Shown piece by piece: positions 52,191 through 61,100 of a DNA stretch of 64,000 bases (the stretch's first letter is position 1; every line of letters begins with the position of its first letter). The notes under the pieces are model-generated. The model was not told the origin of the DNA and did no database searches. It saw only the letters and a list, made by a program, of their open reading frames with translations. The stretch lies in the NCBI GenBank assembly GCA_035362335.1, contig DAOSDL010000001.1, forward strand, positions 124,001 through 188,000, given 5' to 3'. The translations under genes were made by a program, and so were the position numbers. This stretch comes from JAOSJT01 sp035362335 (GTDB lineage Bacteria > Bacteroidota > Ignavibacteria > SZUA-365).

Positions 52191-52700
52191 ATGCGCAAGC
52201 TCATTTCATTTTCCCTCCTCACTCTTCTTTTCGTTGTCGGCTGCGGCAAGGACTCGCGCTCGCTGCTCGACGAAGCCAAATCGCTGGCAATGCAGCAGAA
52301 GGGCAAGGAAGCCCTGGCCCTGTTCGAACAGATCACCCGCGAGCATCCGGACTCGGACGAAGCACCCGAGGCGCTGTTCGCCAGCGCGGGACTGTATCTG
52401 AACGTGCAGAACGACGCACACAAGGCCGCCTCGGCGTATGAACTGGTCTGCGAAAAGTATCCCGCGAGTGAATTCGGGCACAAAGGGCTGTTCGCCGCCG
52501 GCTACACCTACGCGAACACCATCGGGAATATCGAGCGTGCGCGCGAGGTGTACGATCGCTATCTGAAACAGTATCCCGACAGTTCCATGGCCGAGACCGC
52601 ACGCTTCGAGTTGGAACACCTCGGCATGTCGCCCGAGGAACTGCTCGAATCGCTGCAGGAATCGAACGACCAGTCCGCCCCGAGCGCGTCGGAGAACTGA
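52191..52700 (+). CDS. Outer-membrane TPR lipoprotein (YbgF/BamD-like)
   Basis: A 169-residue lipoprotein with lipobox LLFVVGCGKD (Cys18). Three TPR-like units follow (LDEAKSLAMQQKGKEALALF; ASAGLYLNVQNDAHKAASAY; AGYTYANTIGNIERAREVYD RYLKQYPDSS). The arrangement recalls Tol-Pal YbgF or the BamD N-terminal. Its stop overlaps the ATG of the DUF58 gene. Confidence 0.8.
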   Translation: MRKLISFSLLTLLFVVGCGKDSRSLLDEAKSLAMQQKGKEALALFEQITREHPDSDEAPEALFASAGLYLNVQNDAHKAASAYELVCEKYPASEFGHKGLFAAGYTYANTIGNIERAREVYDRYLKQYPDSSMAETARFELEHLGMSPEELLESLQESNDQSAPSASEN

Positions 52701-53602
52701 TGGCGCGCGAGCAGCAGTCCTACCTTCGACCCGATGTGGTCTCGCGTCTCTCCTCCATGGAGATGCGCGCCCGTCTGGTGGTGGAAGGGTTTATCACGGG
52801 GCTGCACAAATCGCCCTATCACGGATTCAGTGTGGAATTCGCCGAGCACCGGCAGTACATGCCGGGCGACGAAATCCGCCGTATCGACTGGAAGGTGCTG
52901 GGCCGCACGGATCGTTACTACATCAAGCAGTTCGAGGAGGAGACGAATCTCAAGGCCTATCTGGTGCTGGACAGCAGCCGCTCGATGGCCTTTCGAGGCG
53001 CGGGACCGGTATCCAAGCTGCAATATGCCTCTTACCTCGCCGCCGCCTTCGCCTACCTGCTCATGAAACAGCAGGATGCCGTGGGTCTGCTGACCTACGA
53101 CGAGGAGCTTCGGCGTTACCTCCCTCCCCATTCCACCAAAACCTATCTGCAAACCATACTATCGGAGCTCGAAAAACTCGAAGCCGCCAATGCCACTGGT
53201 ACGGGCCGCGCGTTGAATCTCGTGGCCGAGCGATTGCAGCGCCGGGGCTTGGTGATGGTGTTCAGCGATCTCTTCGACGACCCCGAGCAGGTGATCACCG
53301 CGCTGAAACACTTCCGATACAATCAGCATGAAGTCATCCTGTTCCACATCCTCGATCCGCGCGAGCGCGATTTCAATTTCGGCCGCGATGCGATTTTCCG
53401 CGACATGGAGAGCAACGAGGAAATGATGACGCAGCCGTATCAGATTCAGCGCGCGTATCAGGAGGCCATGCGCGATTTTATCGCGCGCTACAAGAAGGAA
53501 TGCAGGGAACAGCGCATCGACTATGTGCTGATGGACACATCGATGTCCTTCGACACCGCGCTGTACGAATTCCTCAACAAACGAAGAAAAATCGGGGGAT
53601 AG
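52700..53602 (+). CDS. DUF58 domain protein
   Basis: A 300-residue cytoplasmic protein. The DUF58 signature is clear: EMRARLVVEGFITGLHKSPY HGFSVEFAEHRQYMPGDEIR RIDWKVLGRTDRYYIKQFEE ETNLKAYLVLDSSRSM. The DSSRS motif resembles a VWA MIDAS. Such proteins sit beside MoxR ATPases in many genomes, but no MoxR is nearby. It is translationally coupled to the TPR lipoprotein. Confidence 0.92.
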   Translation: MAREQQSYLRPDVVSRLSSMEMRARLVVEGFITGLHKSPYHGFSVEFAEHRQYMPGDEIRRIDWKVLGRTDRYYIKQFEEETNLKAYLVLDSSRSMAFRGAGPVSKLQYASYLAAAFAYLLMKQQDAVGLLTYDEELRRYLPPHSTKTYLQTILSELEKLEAANATGTGRALNLVAERLQRRGLVMVFSDLFDDPEQVITALKHFRYNQHEVILFHILDPRERDFNFGRDAIFRDMESNEEMMTQPYQIQRAYQEAMRDFIARYKKECREQRIDYVLMDTSMSFDTALYEFLNKRRKIGG

Positions 53603-53639
53603 ATTGCACGTATTCACCACATTCCGGAGCGGTATCGCC

Positions 53640-54716
53640 ATGAAGTTTCGCTACTCCCTGCTTCTCCTCCCTGCGCTGGCTGTCCTCGTCGGACTGCAAG
53701 CCTGCGATGTCAAAGCCGTCAACGAACCCGGAGTCGACATACAGAATCCCGTGGTCGCCTTCATCGCACCGCTGCAAGGCGATTCGGTGGGCGCCGCCGA
53801 CGTGCAGGTTCGCCTCACAGCCAGTGACAACGACAATGTGACGCGCATCGAGCTCTTCCTCAACAATGCGGGAACGCCGCTGCGCGTGATCTCGGCCTCG
53901 CCCTGGGAGGTTGCCATTCCCGCCTCGGAAATTCCCGACGGCAATCACGAACTGCTCGCGCGCGCCTACGATCCCACGGGCAATGCGAGCACGGCGCGCG
54001 TGGCCTTGCGCAAGGGACAGACCGGCACGATCGACGAACCGCGCATGTCGCTGGTGGAGATTATCACCAGCGCGAACTGTGCTCCCTGTGCCCTGCAGAA
54101 CGAGACATGGCAGCACGCAATCGAGTCGCCGGCCTTCGCTTCCCGCGTCGCCACCATCCGCTACCATGTCTGGTGGCCGCGTCCCACCGATTTGCTGTGG
54201 AAGCAGAGCAGTGAATGGTCGCGCCCGCGTACCATCTACCTGTTCAATCCGCTGCCGGAAAACCAATACGCTGCGCCCAAGGCCTGGGTGGGTGGCCAGA
54301 TGATCAGCCAGAAAGCCACGGAATGGAAGGCCGCAGCGGAAACGGATATGGAGAAACCCGCCGGTGCGCGCATCGAACTCACGCCACGCCGCGAAGGCTC
54401 GACGATACAGCTCGACATCAAGGTGACGGGCATCAGCACCGCCGCGTACAGCGACCTCCGCCTCCACACCGTGTTGCTGGAAAGCGACATCGAGTACAAC
54501 GATGGCAATGCCGAGAACTTCCACTTCCTGGTGATGCGGCGCATGTATCCGGATGCCGAGGGTGAGACGGTGAGCTTGGCAAATGGACAAAGCGCCACCT
54601 TCACCCGCAACATGAGCATCGAGGCCAACTGGAATCCCGAGAAACTCGACGTGGTGGTCTTCCTCCAATCCGCCGGCAGCAAGGAAGTGCTGCAAGCCGC
54701 CAAAGCCAAAATCTGA
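53640..54716 (+). CDS. Omp28-like lipoprotein with thioredoxin-type CxxC
   Basis: A 358-residue lipoprotein (lipobox VGLQACDVK, Cys22). An Ig-like domain (VQVRLTASDNDNVTRIELFL; SASPWEVAIPASEIPDGNHE) precedes a thioredoxin-like domain with SANCAPCALQNETWQ and a YHVWWPRPTDLL segment, as in the Omp28 family of Porphyromonas. The end is a beta domain. It is 37 bp after the DUF58 gene and is followed by a hairpin. Confidence 0.75.
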   Translation: MKFRYSLLLLPALAVLVGLQACDVKAVNEPGVDIQNPVVAFIAPLQGDSVGAADVQVRLTASDNDNVTRIELFLNNAGTPLRVISASPWEVAIPASEIPDGNHELLARAYDPTGNASTARVALRKGQTGTIDEPRMSLVEIITSANCAPCALQNETWQHAIESPAFASRVATIRYHVWWPRPTDLLWKQSSEWSRPRTIYLFNPLPENQYAAPKAWVGGQMISQKATEWKAAAETDMEKPAGARIELTPRREGSTIQLDIKVTGISTAAYSDLRLHTVLLESDIEYNDGNAENFHFLVMRRMYPDAEGETVSLANGQSATFTRNMSIEANWNPEKLDVVVFLQSAGSKEVLQAAKAKI

Positions 54717-54763
54717 CACGACGCACAGCATAGTGCGACGGTCTGGCCGTCACACGCATTACG

Positions 54764-54793
54764 CAAACGCACGGGGCCTCCTCCGTGCGTTTG
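54764..54793 (+). terminator. Hairpin after the Omp28-like gene
   Basis: CAAACGCACGG (54764-54774) pairs with CCGTGCGTTTG (54783-54793), an 11-bp stem. The T run after it is short. Confidence 0.5.
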
Positions 54794-54826
54794 TGCTTTA
54801 CGACGCGGCTGTGGAGCGGTGGAGTG

Positions 54827-54856
54827 GAAAAAAGTACACCCCCTGAGAGGGGGTGT
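54827..54856 (-). terminator. Minus-strand terminator in a gene-poor gap
   Basis: On the minus strand ACACCCCC/GGGGGTGT (8 bp, five-base loop) is followed by a T6 run (top strand A6 at 54828-54833). It implies a minus-strand transcript ending here, although no secure gene lies upstream in 54857-55317. Confidence 0.6.
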
Positions 54857-55317
54857 CGCGGAGGTCTATGTGAGGTGGATGAGACAGTGGAACTGGGGTC
54901 AATGGGGCAGTCGGAGGCGATCTACGAGATCGGCGAGGGGTCGAAGGAGGGAGTAAAGTAAGGTTGTGGGATGATAATGAGTCTGGCGGGTTGTAGTTCC
55001 ACTCGGTGCCATGGCCACGCGGGTTGCGCTGATGCGTGTTGCACGCGCTTCCGTAATCATTTGTTGTCCGACCATGGCGACCTCCAAAGACTTTCATTGA
55101 GGTTCAATAGCACAGAGAACATAGCAAAAAGCAGGCCAAACCGAGAATCGCCGTTTTCAAGGAGTATTTGGTCCTCCACAACGCCAACGTGTGAAGATGA
55201 GTGGCGATGCGTGAAAATGTTTCACGCTCTGTGCGGAGGAATGAAATGGAATTGCCGAGAGGAGGCAAAAAACGCGGTATCGGGCAGCAATCGTCGCGCG
55301 AATGCGCGGCGGGGAGC

Positions 55318-55836
55318 TCAGAAATTCGATTCGTCTTTCCAGAGAACGATGCGCCAGGGCTCCCCCGTCGAGGCGCGGCGCAGATCCAGTCGTACCTTGC
55401 CATCGACGCGCACCACGTCGTCGGCGGTGAAGGTCACGGTGAGATTGAAGCTGCGCGTGACGCTGCTGTACAGCGAATCCCCGGAGAAACCGACGATGTT
55501 GTTCCAGATCAGATTCAAGCTGCCCGCGTTGCGAAACAACTGCCAGGTGATGCGCATCTCTTCATCCCGTCCCCAGCTCTCGTCGATGAGCCTGTCGTAA
55601 TCCCGGTAGCTGAAGACAAAGTCCTGCGCCAGCAGCCCGCCGTAAATGGTGGTGTCCTTGAAGGTGTATGCATAGCGGAAATTCTGGAACACGCCTTCGA
55701 TGTCGCGTTGATCGGAAATCAGCGGCACATCCGACGCATCGCCGCTGTCGATGGCCGGTGCGAAGGGATTGCAGGCCGCCAGCAGCGCGATGCAGGCGAT
55801 GCCCGCAAGTATCAACGTGCGAAGCGGCCTTTCCAT
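55318..55836 (-). CDS. NTF2-like lipoprotein A
   Basis: A 172-residue lipoprotein (lipobox ALLAACNPF, Cys22). The fold resembles small NTF2-like sheets: VFQNFRYAYTFKDTTIYGGL LAQDFVFSYR and TVTFTADDVVRVDGKVRLDL, ending WRIVLWKDESNF. Its start lies inside the upstream gene by 25 bp. It is last in the sprA-recR run. Function unknown. Confidence 0.8.
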   Translation of the reverse strand: MERPLRTLILAGIACIALLAACNPFAPAIDSGDASDVPLISDQRDIEGVFQNFRYAYTFKDTTIYGGLLAQDFVFSYRDYDRLIDESWGRDEEMRITWQLFRNAGSLNLIWNNIVGFSGDSLYSSVTRSFNLTVTFTADDVVRVDGKVRLDLRRASTGEPWRIVLWKDESNF

Positions 55837-56402
55837 TCACTCCAGCTCGTTTGGTCGGTGACGGGAAAGTCGGTCCAGCGCGTGATGCTCCATGTGGATG
55901 ATCGGTCGGTGTGCAGTACGAATTGCACGGATCCGCGCACCTGCTCGGCCACACCGTTCACTCCGTGGCGGAAAGTCAAATCGTATCCGCCTTCGTACAC
56001 GGCGGAGTCGCCGCTGAGTAGCACGAAACTGCCGGTGAGCTGCAAGGAGGCGAGTCCCGCACTGCCGGCATAGGCGGTGAGTGTGGAAAAATAGCTGCGC
56101 TCCGCCTGAAGCGACCAATCGGCGAACGTGGTGGCGTAACGGCCGAGCGCCGCGGCGGAAGGAATGAAGCGGTACTGCTGCGTGGAGTTCAGCGTGTCCA
56201 CGAGGCAACGCAGGTAATTCCCGGTGTTTTTTTCCCTCACTGCGTGCTGGAGATTTTCCAGCACAAGATCCGGCGTTGTGGGCGGCGTGAATGTGGCGCT
56301 TCCGGTTTCGGGCGGCTCCGCGTCGCGCGTCTCGAACAACTCGCATGCCGAGAACAGGCAGACGATTGCGAGGAGCGGCAAAAATCGGAGTGGCGAAATC
56401 AT
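55812..56402 (-). CDS. NTF2-like lipoprotein B
   Basis: A 196-residue lipoprotein; the start MISPLRFLPLLAIVCLFSAC gives a lipobox with Cys20. It is similar in layout to the next gene (LENLQHAVREKNTGNYLRCL at the start and TWSITRWTDFPVTDQTSW near the end), so the pair probably arose by duplication. It overlaps the methyltransferase stop by 4 bp. Function unknown. Confidence 0.8.
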   Translation of the reverse strand: MISPLRFLPLLAIVCLFSACELFETRDAEPPETGSATFTPPTTPDLVLENLQHAVREKNTGNYLRCLVDTLNSTQQYRFIPSAAALGRYATTFADWSLQAERSYFSTLTAYAGSAGLASLQLTGSFVLLSGDSAVYEGGYDLTFRHGVNGVAEQVRGSVQFVLHTDRSSTWSITRWTDFPVTDQTSWSEWKGRFAR

Positions 56403-57130
56403 GGCACGCGCGCAAACATGATACATCGTGGGGAACTGGTGGAAAACGCGGCTCCGGCGTAGTCGCCGAACACGAGCGGATCGCTGAATCCCGCCTGCCG
56501 AAACATACGCTGAAAATCCTGCAGTGTAAACAGACGCACGGACTCGCGAAACTCGCGGCGCTCGCCCGCGCCGTGTACCACGATGCGTTTTTCCACGCGA
56601 CCGTGCTCGATGCTGCGGAATTGCTCCACCACGATGCCGTCCAACTGCTGCCTGGAGTAAGGGAGCAGCGAGTGGCGCAGCTCGTCGGCGTTCAGGAAAT
56701 CGAGCATGTACCAGCCGCCGGGACGCAGCGACGCACGCACCTCAGCCAGTACGCTGGCATTTTCCTCGTCCGAAATGAAATAGCCGAAGGCGGTGAAAAG
56801 CTGTACCACTGCGTCGCAGGCAGCGTGAAGCGGAAGCTGCCGCATGTCCGCGCGAAGCAGGCGGAGCGTCGTGGCGTATTTCTGCGTCTTCCTTTTGGCA
56901 ACCGCGAGCAGGGTGGGGGAAAGATCGGCGGCGAGCACACGATACCCGCGCCGCGCCAGCTCGAAGGTGTGACGGCCTGTGCCGCAAGCGAGGTCCAGGA
57001 CGACGGCATCTTTCGGTACCCCCGTTACCTGTTGAAACAGATCGACAGCGACGCGCGCCTCATCCACGTCGCGATGCGCGTAGAGATGCGTGTACAGTTC
57101 GTCCGCGAACCACTGGCGATACCAGGACAT
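56399..57130 (-). CDS. SAM-dependent methyltransferase (class I)
   Basis: A 243-residue protein with the SAM loop VVLDLACGTGRHTFELARRG (about residues 43-62), an acidic VLAADLSPTLLAVA and a RADMRQLPL third motif. It resembles small-molecule methyltransferases of the UbiE/COQ5-like type. The substrate is unknown. It overlaps the following lipoprotein gene and sits 15 bp after recR. Confidence 0.88.
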   Translation of the reverse strand: MSWYRQWFADELYTHLYAHRDVDEARVAVDLFQQVTGVPKDAVVLDLACGTGRHTFELARRGYRVLAADLSPTLLAVAKRKTQKYATTLRLLRADMRQLPLHAACDAVVQLFTAFGYFISDEENASVLAEVRASLRPGGWYMLDFLNADELRHSLLPYSRQQLDGIVVEQFRSIEHGRVEKRIVVHGAGERREFRESVRLFTLQDFQRMFRQAGFSDPLVFGDYAGAAFSTSSPRCIMFARVP

Positions 57131-57144
57131 GGGTTTCCCCCGGG

Positions 57145-57741
57145 TTAGAGAGCGATACGTCCCTCGAAGGCGCGGCTAATGGTGGCCGTGTCGGTGAATT
57201 CCAGATCGCTGCCCATGGGAATTCCCCGGGCGATGCGTGTCAGGCGCATGCCGAGGGGTTTGAGCAGACGCGAAAGGTACAGTGTGGTGGCTTCGCCTTC
57301 GACATTCGGATTCATGGCGAGAATGATTTCCTCGACACCCGCAGCGGCGCGATCGAGCAATTCGCGCACGTGCAAGTCGTCGGGACCGATACCATCGAGC
57401 GGCGAAAGGCTTCCGCCCAGCACATGGTACAGGCCGTGAAATTCGTTCGTGCGTTCGATGGCGAAGACGTCGTTGGATTCCTCCACAACACAGATCACGT
57501 TGCGGGAACGCCGGGGGCTGCTGCAGATCACGCAGGGATCATCCTCGGTGATGTTGCAGCATTGCGAACAGGTGCGAATGCGCTCCTTGACATCGAGCAA
57601 GGCCTGCGCCATGCGCTGTACATCGGTCTCGGATTGCTTGAGCACGTGCAGAGCGAGGCGCTGCGCGGTTTTGCGGCCAATGCCGGGAAGGCGCGAGAAC
57701 TCCGCGATGAGCGCATCCAGTGCTGGTGAGGTCGAGAGCAT
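57145..57741 (-). CDS. recR: Recombination mediator RecR
   Basis: A 198-residue protein. An N-terminal helix-hairpin-helix (FSRLPGIGRKTAQRLALHVL) precedes a four-Cys zinc finger (Cys58, 61, 70, 73 in TCSQCCNITEDDPCVICSS) and a Toprim domain (ICVVEESNDVFAIERTNEFH; ILAMNPNVEGEATTLYL). RecR helps load RecA with RecFO. It is 2 bp after ybaB, the usual order. Confidence 0.96.
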   Translation of the reverse strand: MLSTSPALDALIAEFSRLPGIGRKTAQRLALHVLKQSETDVQRMAQALLDVKERIRTCSQCCNITEDDPCVICSSPRRSRNVICVVEESNDVFAIERTNEFHGLYHVLGGSLSPLDGIGPDDLHVRELLDRAAAGVEEIILAMNPNVEGEATTLYLSRLLKPLGMRLTRIARGIPMGSDLEFTDTATISRAFEGRIAL

Positions 57742-57743
57742 GG

Positions 57744-58082
57744 CTACAGGCCGAGATTCCCGAGGTTGAGGCCGGGAATGTTCGGCAGCATGCCGGAGGT
57801 GGCTTTGCCCATTTCCTCCTGCGCCATTTTCTGAGACTGCGCCACGGCCTTGTTCACCGCCGAAAGAATCAGATCTTCCAGCAGCGCCACATCGTCGGGG
57901 GTGACGATGGATTTTTCGATGGTGATGGAGCGGAATTCCTGCTTGCCGTTGATGGTGACGCGGACCATGCCGCCGCCCACTTCGACCGTGCTTTCTAGCG
58001 CGCGCAACTTCTCCTGCGCATCGGTCATTCTGCTCTGCAGTTCCTGCACTTTCGCAAGCATGTCCTGCATGTTCAAGCTCAT
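57744..58082 (-). CDS. ybaB: YbaB/EbfC nucleoid-associated protein
   Basis: A 112-residue protein starting MSLNMQDMLAKVQELQSRMT. The family core VEVGGGMVRVTINGKQEFRS and DDVALLEDLILSAVNKAVAQ is present, and the end is Met/Gly rich as usual. It binds DNA as a dimer. It pairs with recR, as in most bacteria. Confidence 0.95.
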   Translation of the reverse strand: MSLNMQDMLAKVQELQSRMTDAQEKLRALESTVEVGGGMVRVTINGKQEFRSITIEKSIVTPDDVALLEDLILSAVNKAVAQSQKMAQEEMGKATSGMLPNIPGLNLGNLGL

Positions 58083-58192
58083 GGCTATCCTGTGCGTTGT
58101 TGTTGACGATTGCATTCGTTGTCCGGACGATCCAGTCCGGATGCCACGGTCACGTACCTCGCTGCGGGGCGGGAAGCCGCCCTCCGCCGCGA

Positions 58193-61100
58193 TCAGGATC
58201 CGGCGATGGTGATGCGCATCTCCAGACCGCCCTCATGCACGGTGGTTCCCGGGATGCGCGAGCCCGCTTCGGCGTCCGGGCGCGTGCGCTGGTAGCGATA
58301 GAAAATCGAGGCCTGCACGCGCTGACTGATGGAATAGCGTACGCGCGGCTCGATGGTGATGCGCGTCGTACCCTCGCGCGGCTGTCCGCCGCTGCCGAGA
58401 TCCGAAATGCTGTAAATGCGCGAGGCGTTCTTGTTGAGACTAAACGCGAGATTGAAATTGATGTCGTTTTGCAGCGACAAACCAAACATCGGAAGATTGA
58501 AGCCGGTTTTCTTGAACTCACCGTTGAGAGTGAACTCGTCCGAATTGTCCTCCGTGATGTTGCTGGACGAGGAGTTCAGATTGAACGTCCCCTTCTTGCT
58601 CCAGCGCGTGGACACGCTCAGATTGCCGCCCCAGACTTCGTTGAAGCCCAACTGCACGCCGATGAGCGGTTGGAAATTGTAGCCGACCATACGGCTTTCA
58701 GTAATCTGGCTACCATCGTCGGGACTGTTACGCCAGGAGCTCGACAGACTCGACGAGTAGCGATGCTCCAGCGAAATGCGGTCGGCAAGTCCTTCGAGCA
58801 GCGACCACTTCTCCAGGCCGTCCCAGCGCAAACCCCAGTTCACGCGGGGGAAGAATTCCTTCATGATGGACGAGAGCCACGGCAGCGCTTCGAACCCTTC
58901 TTCGAACGCCTCGGCCAGCTTCTCGCTGTCCTTGCGCGTGTCGGCCTGGTCGGCGCGCAATTCCTGGAAGCGCTCGTTGACCTGGCCCATGTTCGTGTTG
59001 AAGAAGCTGAAGAACAGGAAATCCGGGAAGGCGAGATACGAACGCTCGAGTTTGCCCGTCGTGGTGACGCTGGTAATGGTCTGCACGCCCATATCGTCGG
59101 TCTTGATCTGGTAGTTCTTGTTCAGCGACCACTTCAAATCCCAGTTCAAATCAATGCGCGCACCTTCCCACAATGGGCGGTTGGTTTTGATGGAAAACGT
59201 ATTGGACTGCGAGTAGTTGTCGACGAAGTTGCCGTTGGGATTCGGTGCGCGCAATCCGCGACGGTAGTTCTCGATGCCCACGAAGGGGAAGCTGCTCTTG
59301 AAGGCCAGCCGTCCCGACGAGGGATTCGGATCGCTGATGAGGCCGAGCTGGTACAGGCGCGAGGGTCCAAGATCCGCATCCGGAGGATTGCCGAAGGGCA
59401 CGCTGGTCCAGAAGCTCGAGAAGCCCGTCTGTCCGCGCACACCACCCACCTGACTCGTATTGTTCTGCGCAAAGGTAAAGGCCAGATTATCGAAATCGAG
59501 GAAGGGCACCTTGATGCCGTAGTACAGTACATCCTCGAGTGTGCCCAGTGCCGAGGCCAGCGACGAGGCGCGCGCGGCCGCTTCTTCGCCTTCCTCGCGC
59601 TTCGGTTCCTCGACATTGCGCAGCAGATTGATGGCGCGCTTGCGGGCGGCCTGGATTTCCTCGTTCAACTTCACCACGCCCTCGAGATCCTCGTCCTGCT
59701 TGACCTGACTCTTCTTCGCGGCGAGCTCGTTTTCCTTTTCCACCGCGTTGCGCAGCTCTTCGAGATCGCGCTGATACTTCGCGGGGTCGCGACGTTCGAG
59801 CTGCTTGAGCAGTTCGCGCAGCGGCATTTCCTCATAGCGGAGTTCCTCCTCCTCTTCCGGCTTCGGTTCGGGATCGGGCTGCTGCTGGGGAACACTGCGG
59901 CGTCCGGGCACGGGCTTGCGTTCGGGCGTTGTGGCGGCCGCGGCGGATTTGCGCTCGGGGAAAAGCGGCTCGAACATCTGCTTGAGCTTGATGTTCAGCG
60001 TGCTGTTGATGCTAGCGTTGTAGCTGGCCGAACGTCCCTGATCCGCCTGCTGAATATTCTGCTGCCAACTGTACGACACCGAATATCCCATGCTCAAATC
60101 CATGAGCTTGCTCAGGTTGAACAGCTCGGGGAAGGAGGGCCGGCTCTGCAAGCTGAACTGCTGCTGATAGCTGGTGGGCGGACCGAGATTGAGGTTGCCT
60201 TTGCCAAAAAACACATCGCGGAAAATGGCGGAACTCTGGCGCTGCGTCACAATGGGTAGACCGAAATCATCAAGCACGGGCTGGCCGTTCGCGTCGAACA
60301 ACTGCTCCGTCTCCAATCCAAGCAGCGAGGTGCGTGTATTGGCGGAGAGATTGCCGCTGAGATTCAGCAAACTTTCCTCAGACAGCGTGAAGGCCAGGTT
60401 GGCCGAACGGCCGTGTGTGAACGTGCGGGTGTATGGACGGTAGCGCAGCGGAAAGCGCTCCACTTCCTCGATGCGGGAGCGCTCGAGCGTGGCATCCGCG
60501 CCAATGCGCGTCGGGAGGAAATACCACTTCGCGTTTTTGTAAAAATCCAGCAGGAAGACATCCGCGAAGACTTTCTTGAACGGCTGAATGTAGGATTCGC
60601 GGCCGAAATCGAAGCCGTAGCCCACGCGCGCCTGCCACTGCCAGTTGCGACGCGAGCGATACACCGGGTCGCGGAAACGCGTGATCGAATAATTGTAGCT
60701 CAACTCCAGGCGATTCACCACATCCTTTACCAGCCAACTCTCGCCCGGCGCTTTCAGGCGCACGGTGGGAATGGACCAGGAATCGCGGATTTCCAACGTC
60801 TGCGTGGCGATGCGGGCGTTGCGCACTTCGGTGTCGATTTCACGCTGGGATTTACCATCGCGACGCATCTGATCGGCGAGGGCCGAAACCGCCGCTTCGA
60901 CCTCCACGTCCGGCTTGTCGGCCAGCAGCAAGGGCTTGCGAAGATTCTCCGCGTGTGAGTAGGTGACGCGTACCTGCGTGCCCTTCCAATCCTCGGGAAA
61001 CACCTTGTCGATGTTCAGCGTGGTGTTCATGCTCCACGATGTCGTCCACGCGCGCGTCGCGCTGAAGCGGTCCGAGATGCCGTGGAAATACGGGTCGGAG

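Noticed and set aside
54798..55097. 99-codon frame on the minus strand in the 54.8-55.1 kb gap
   Set aside because: Pro/Ser/Arg-rich low-complexity reading that runs through the terminator hairpin; not protein-like.
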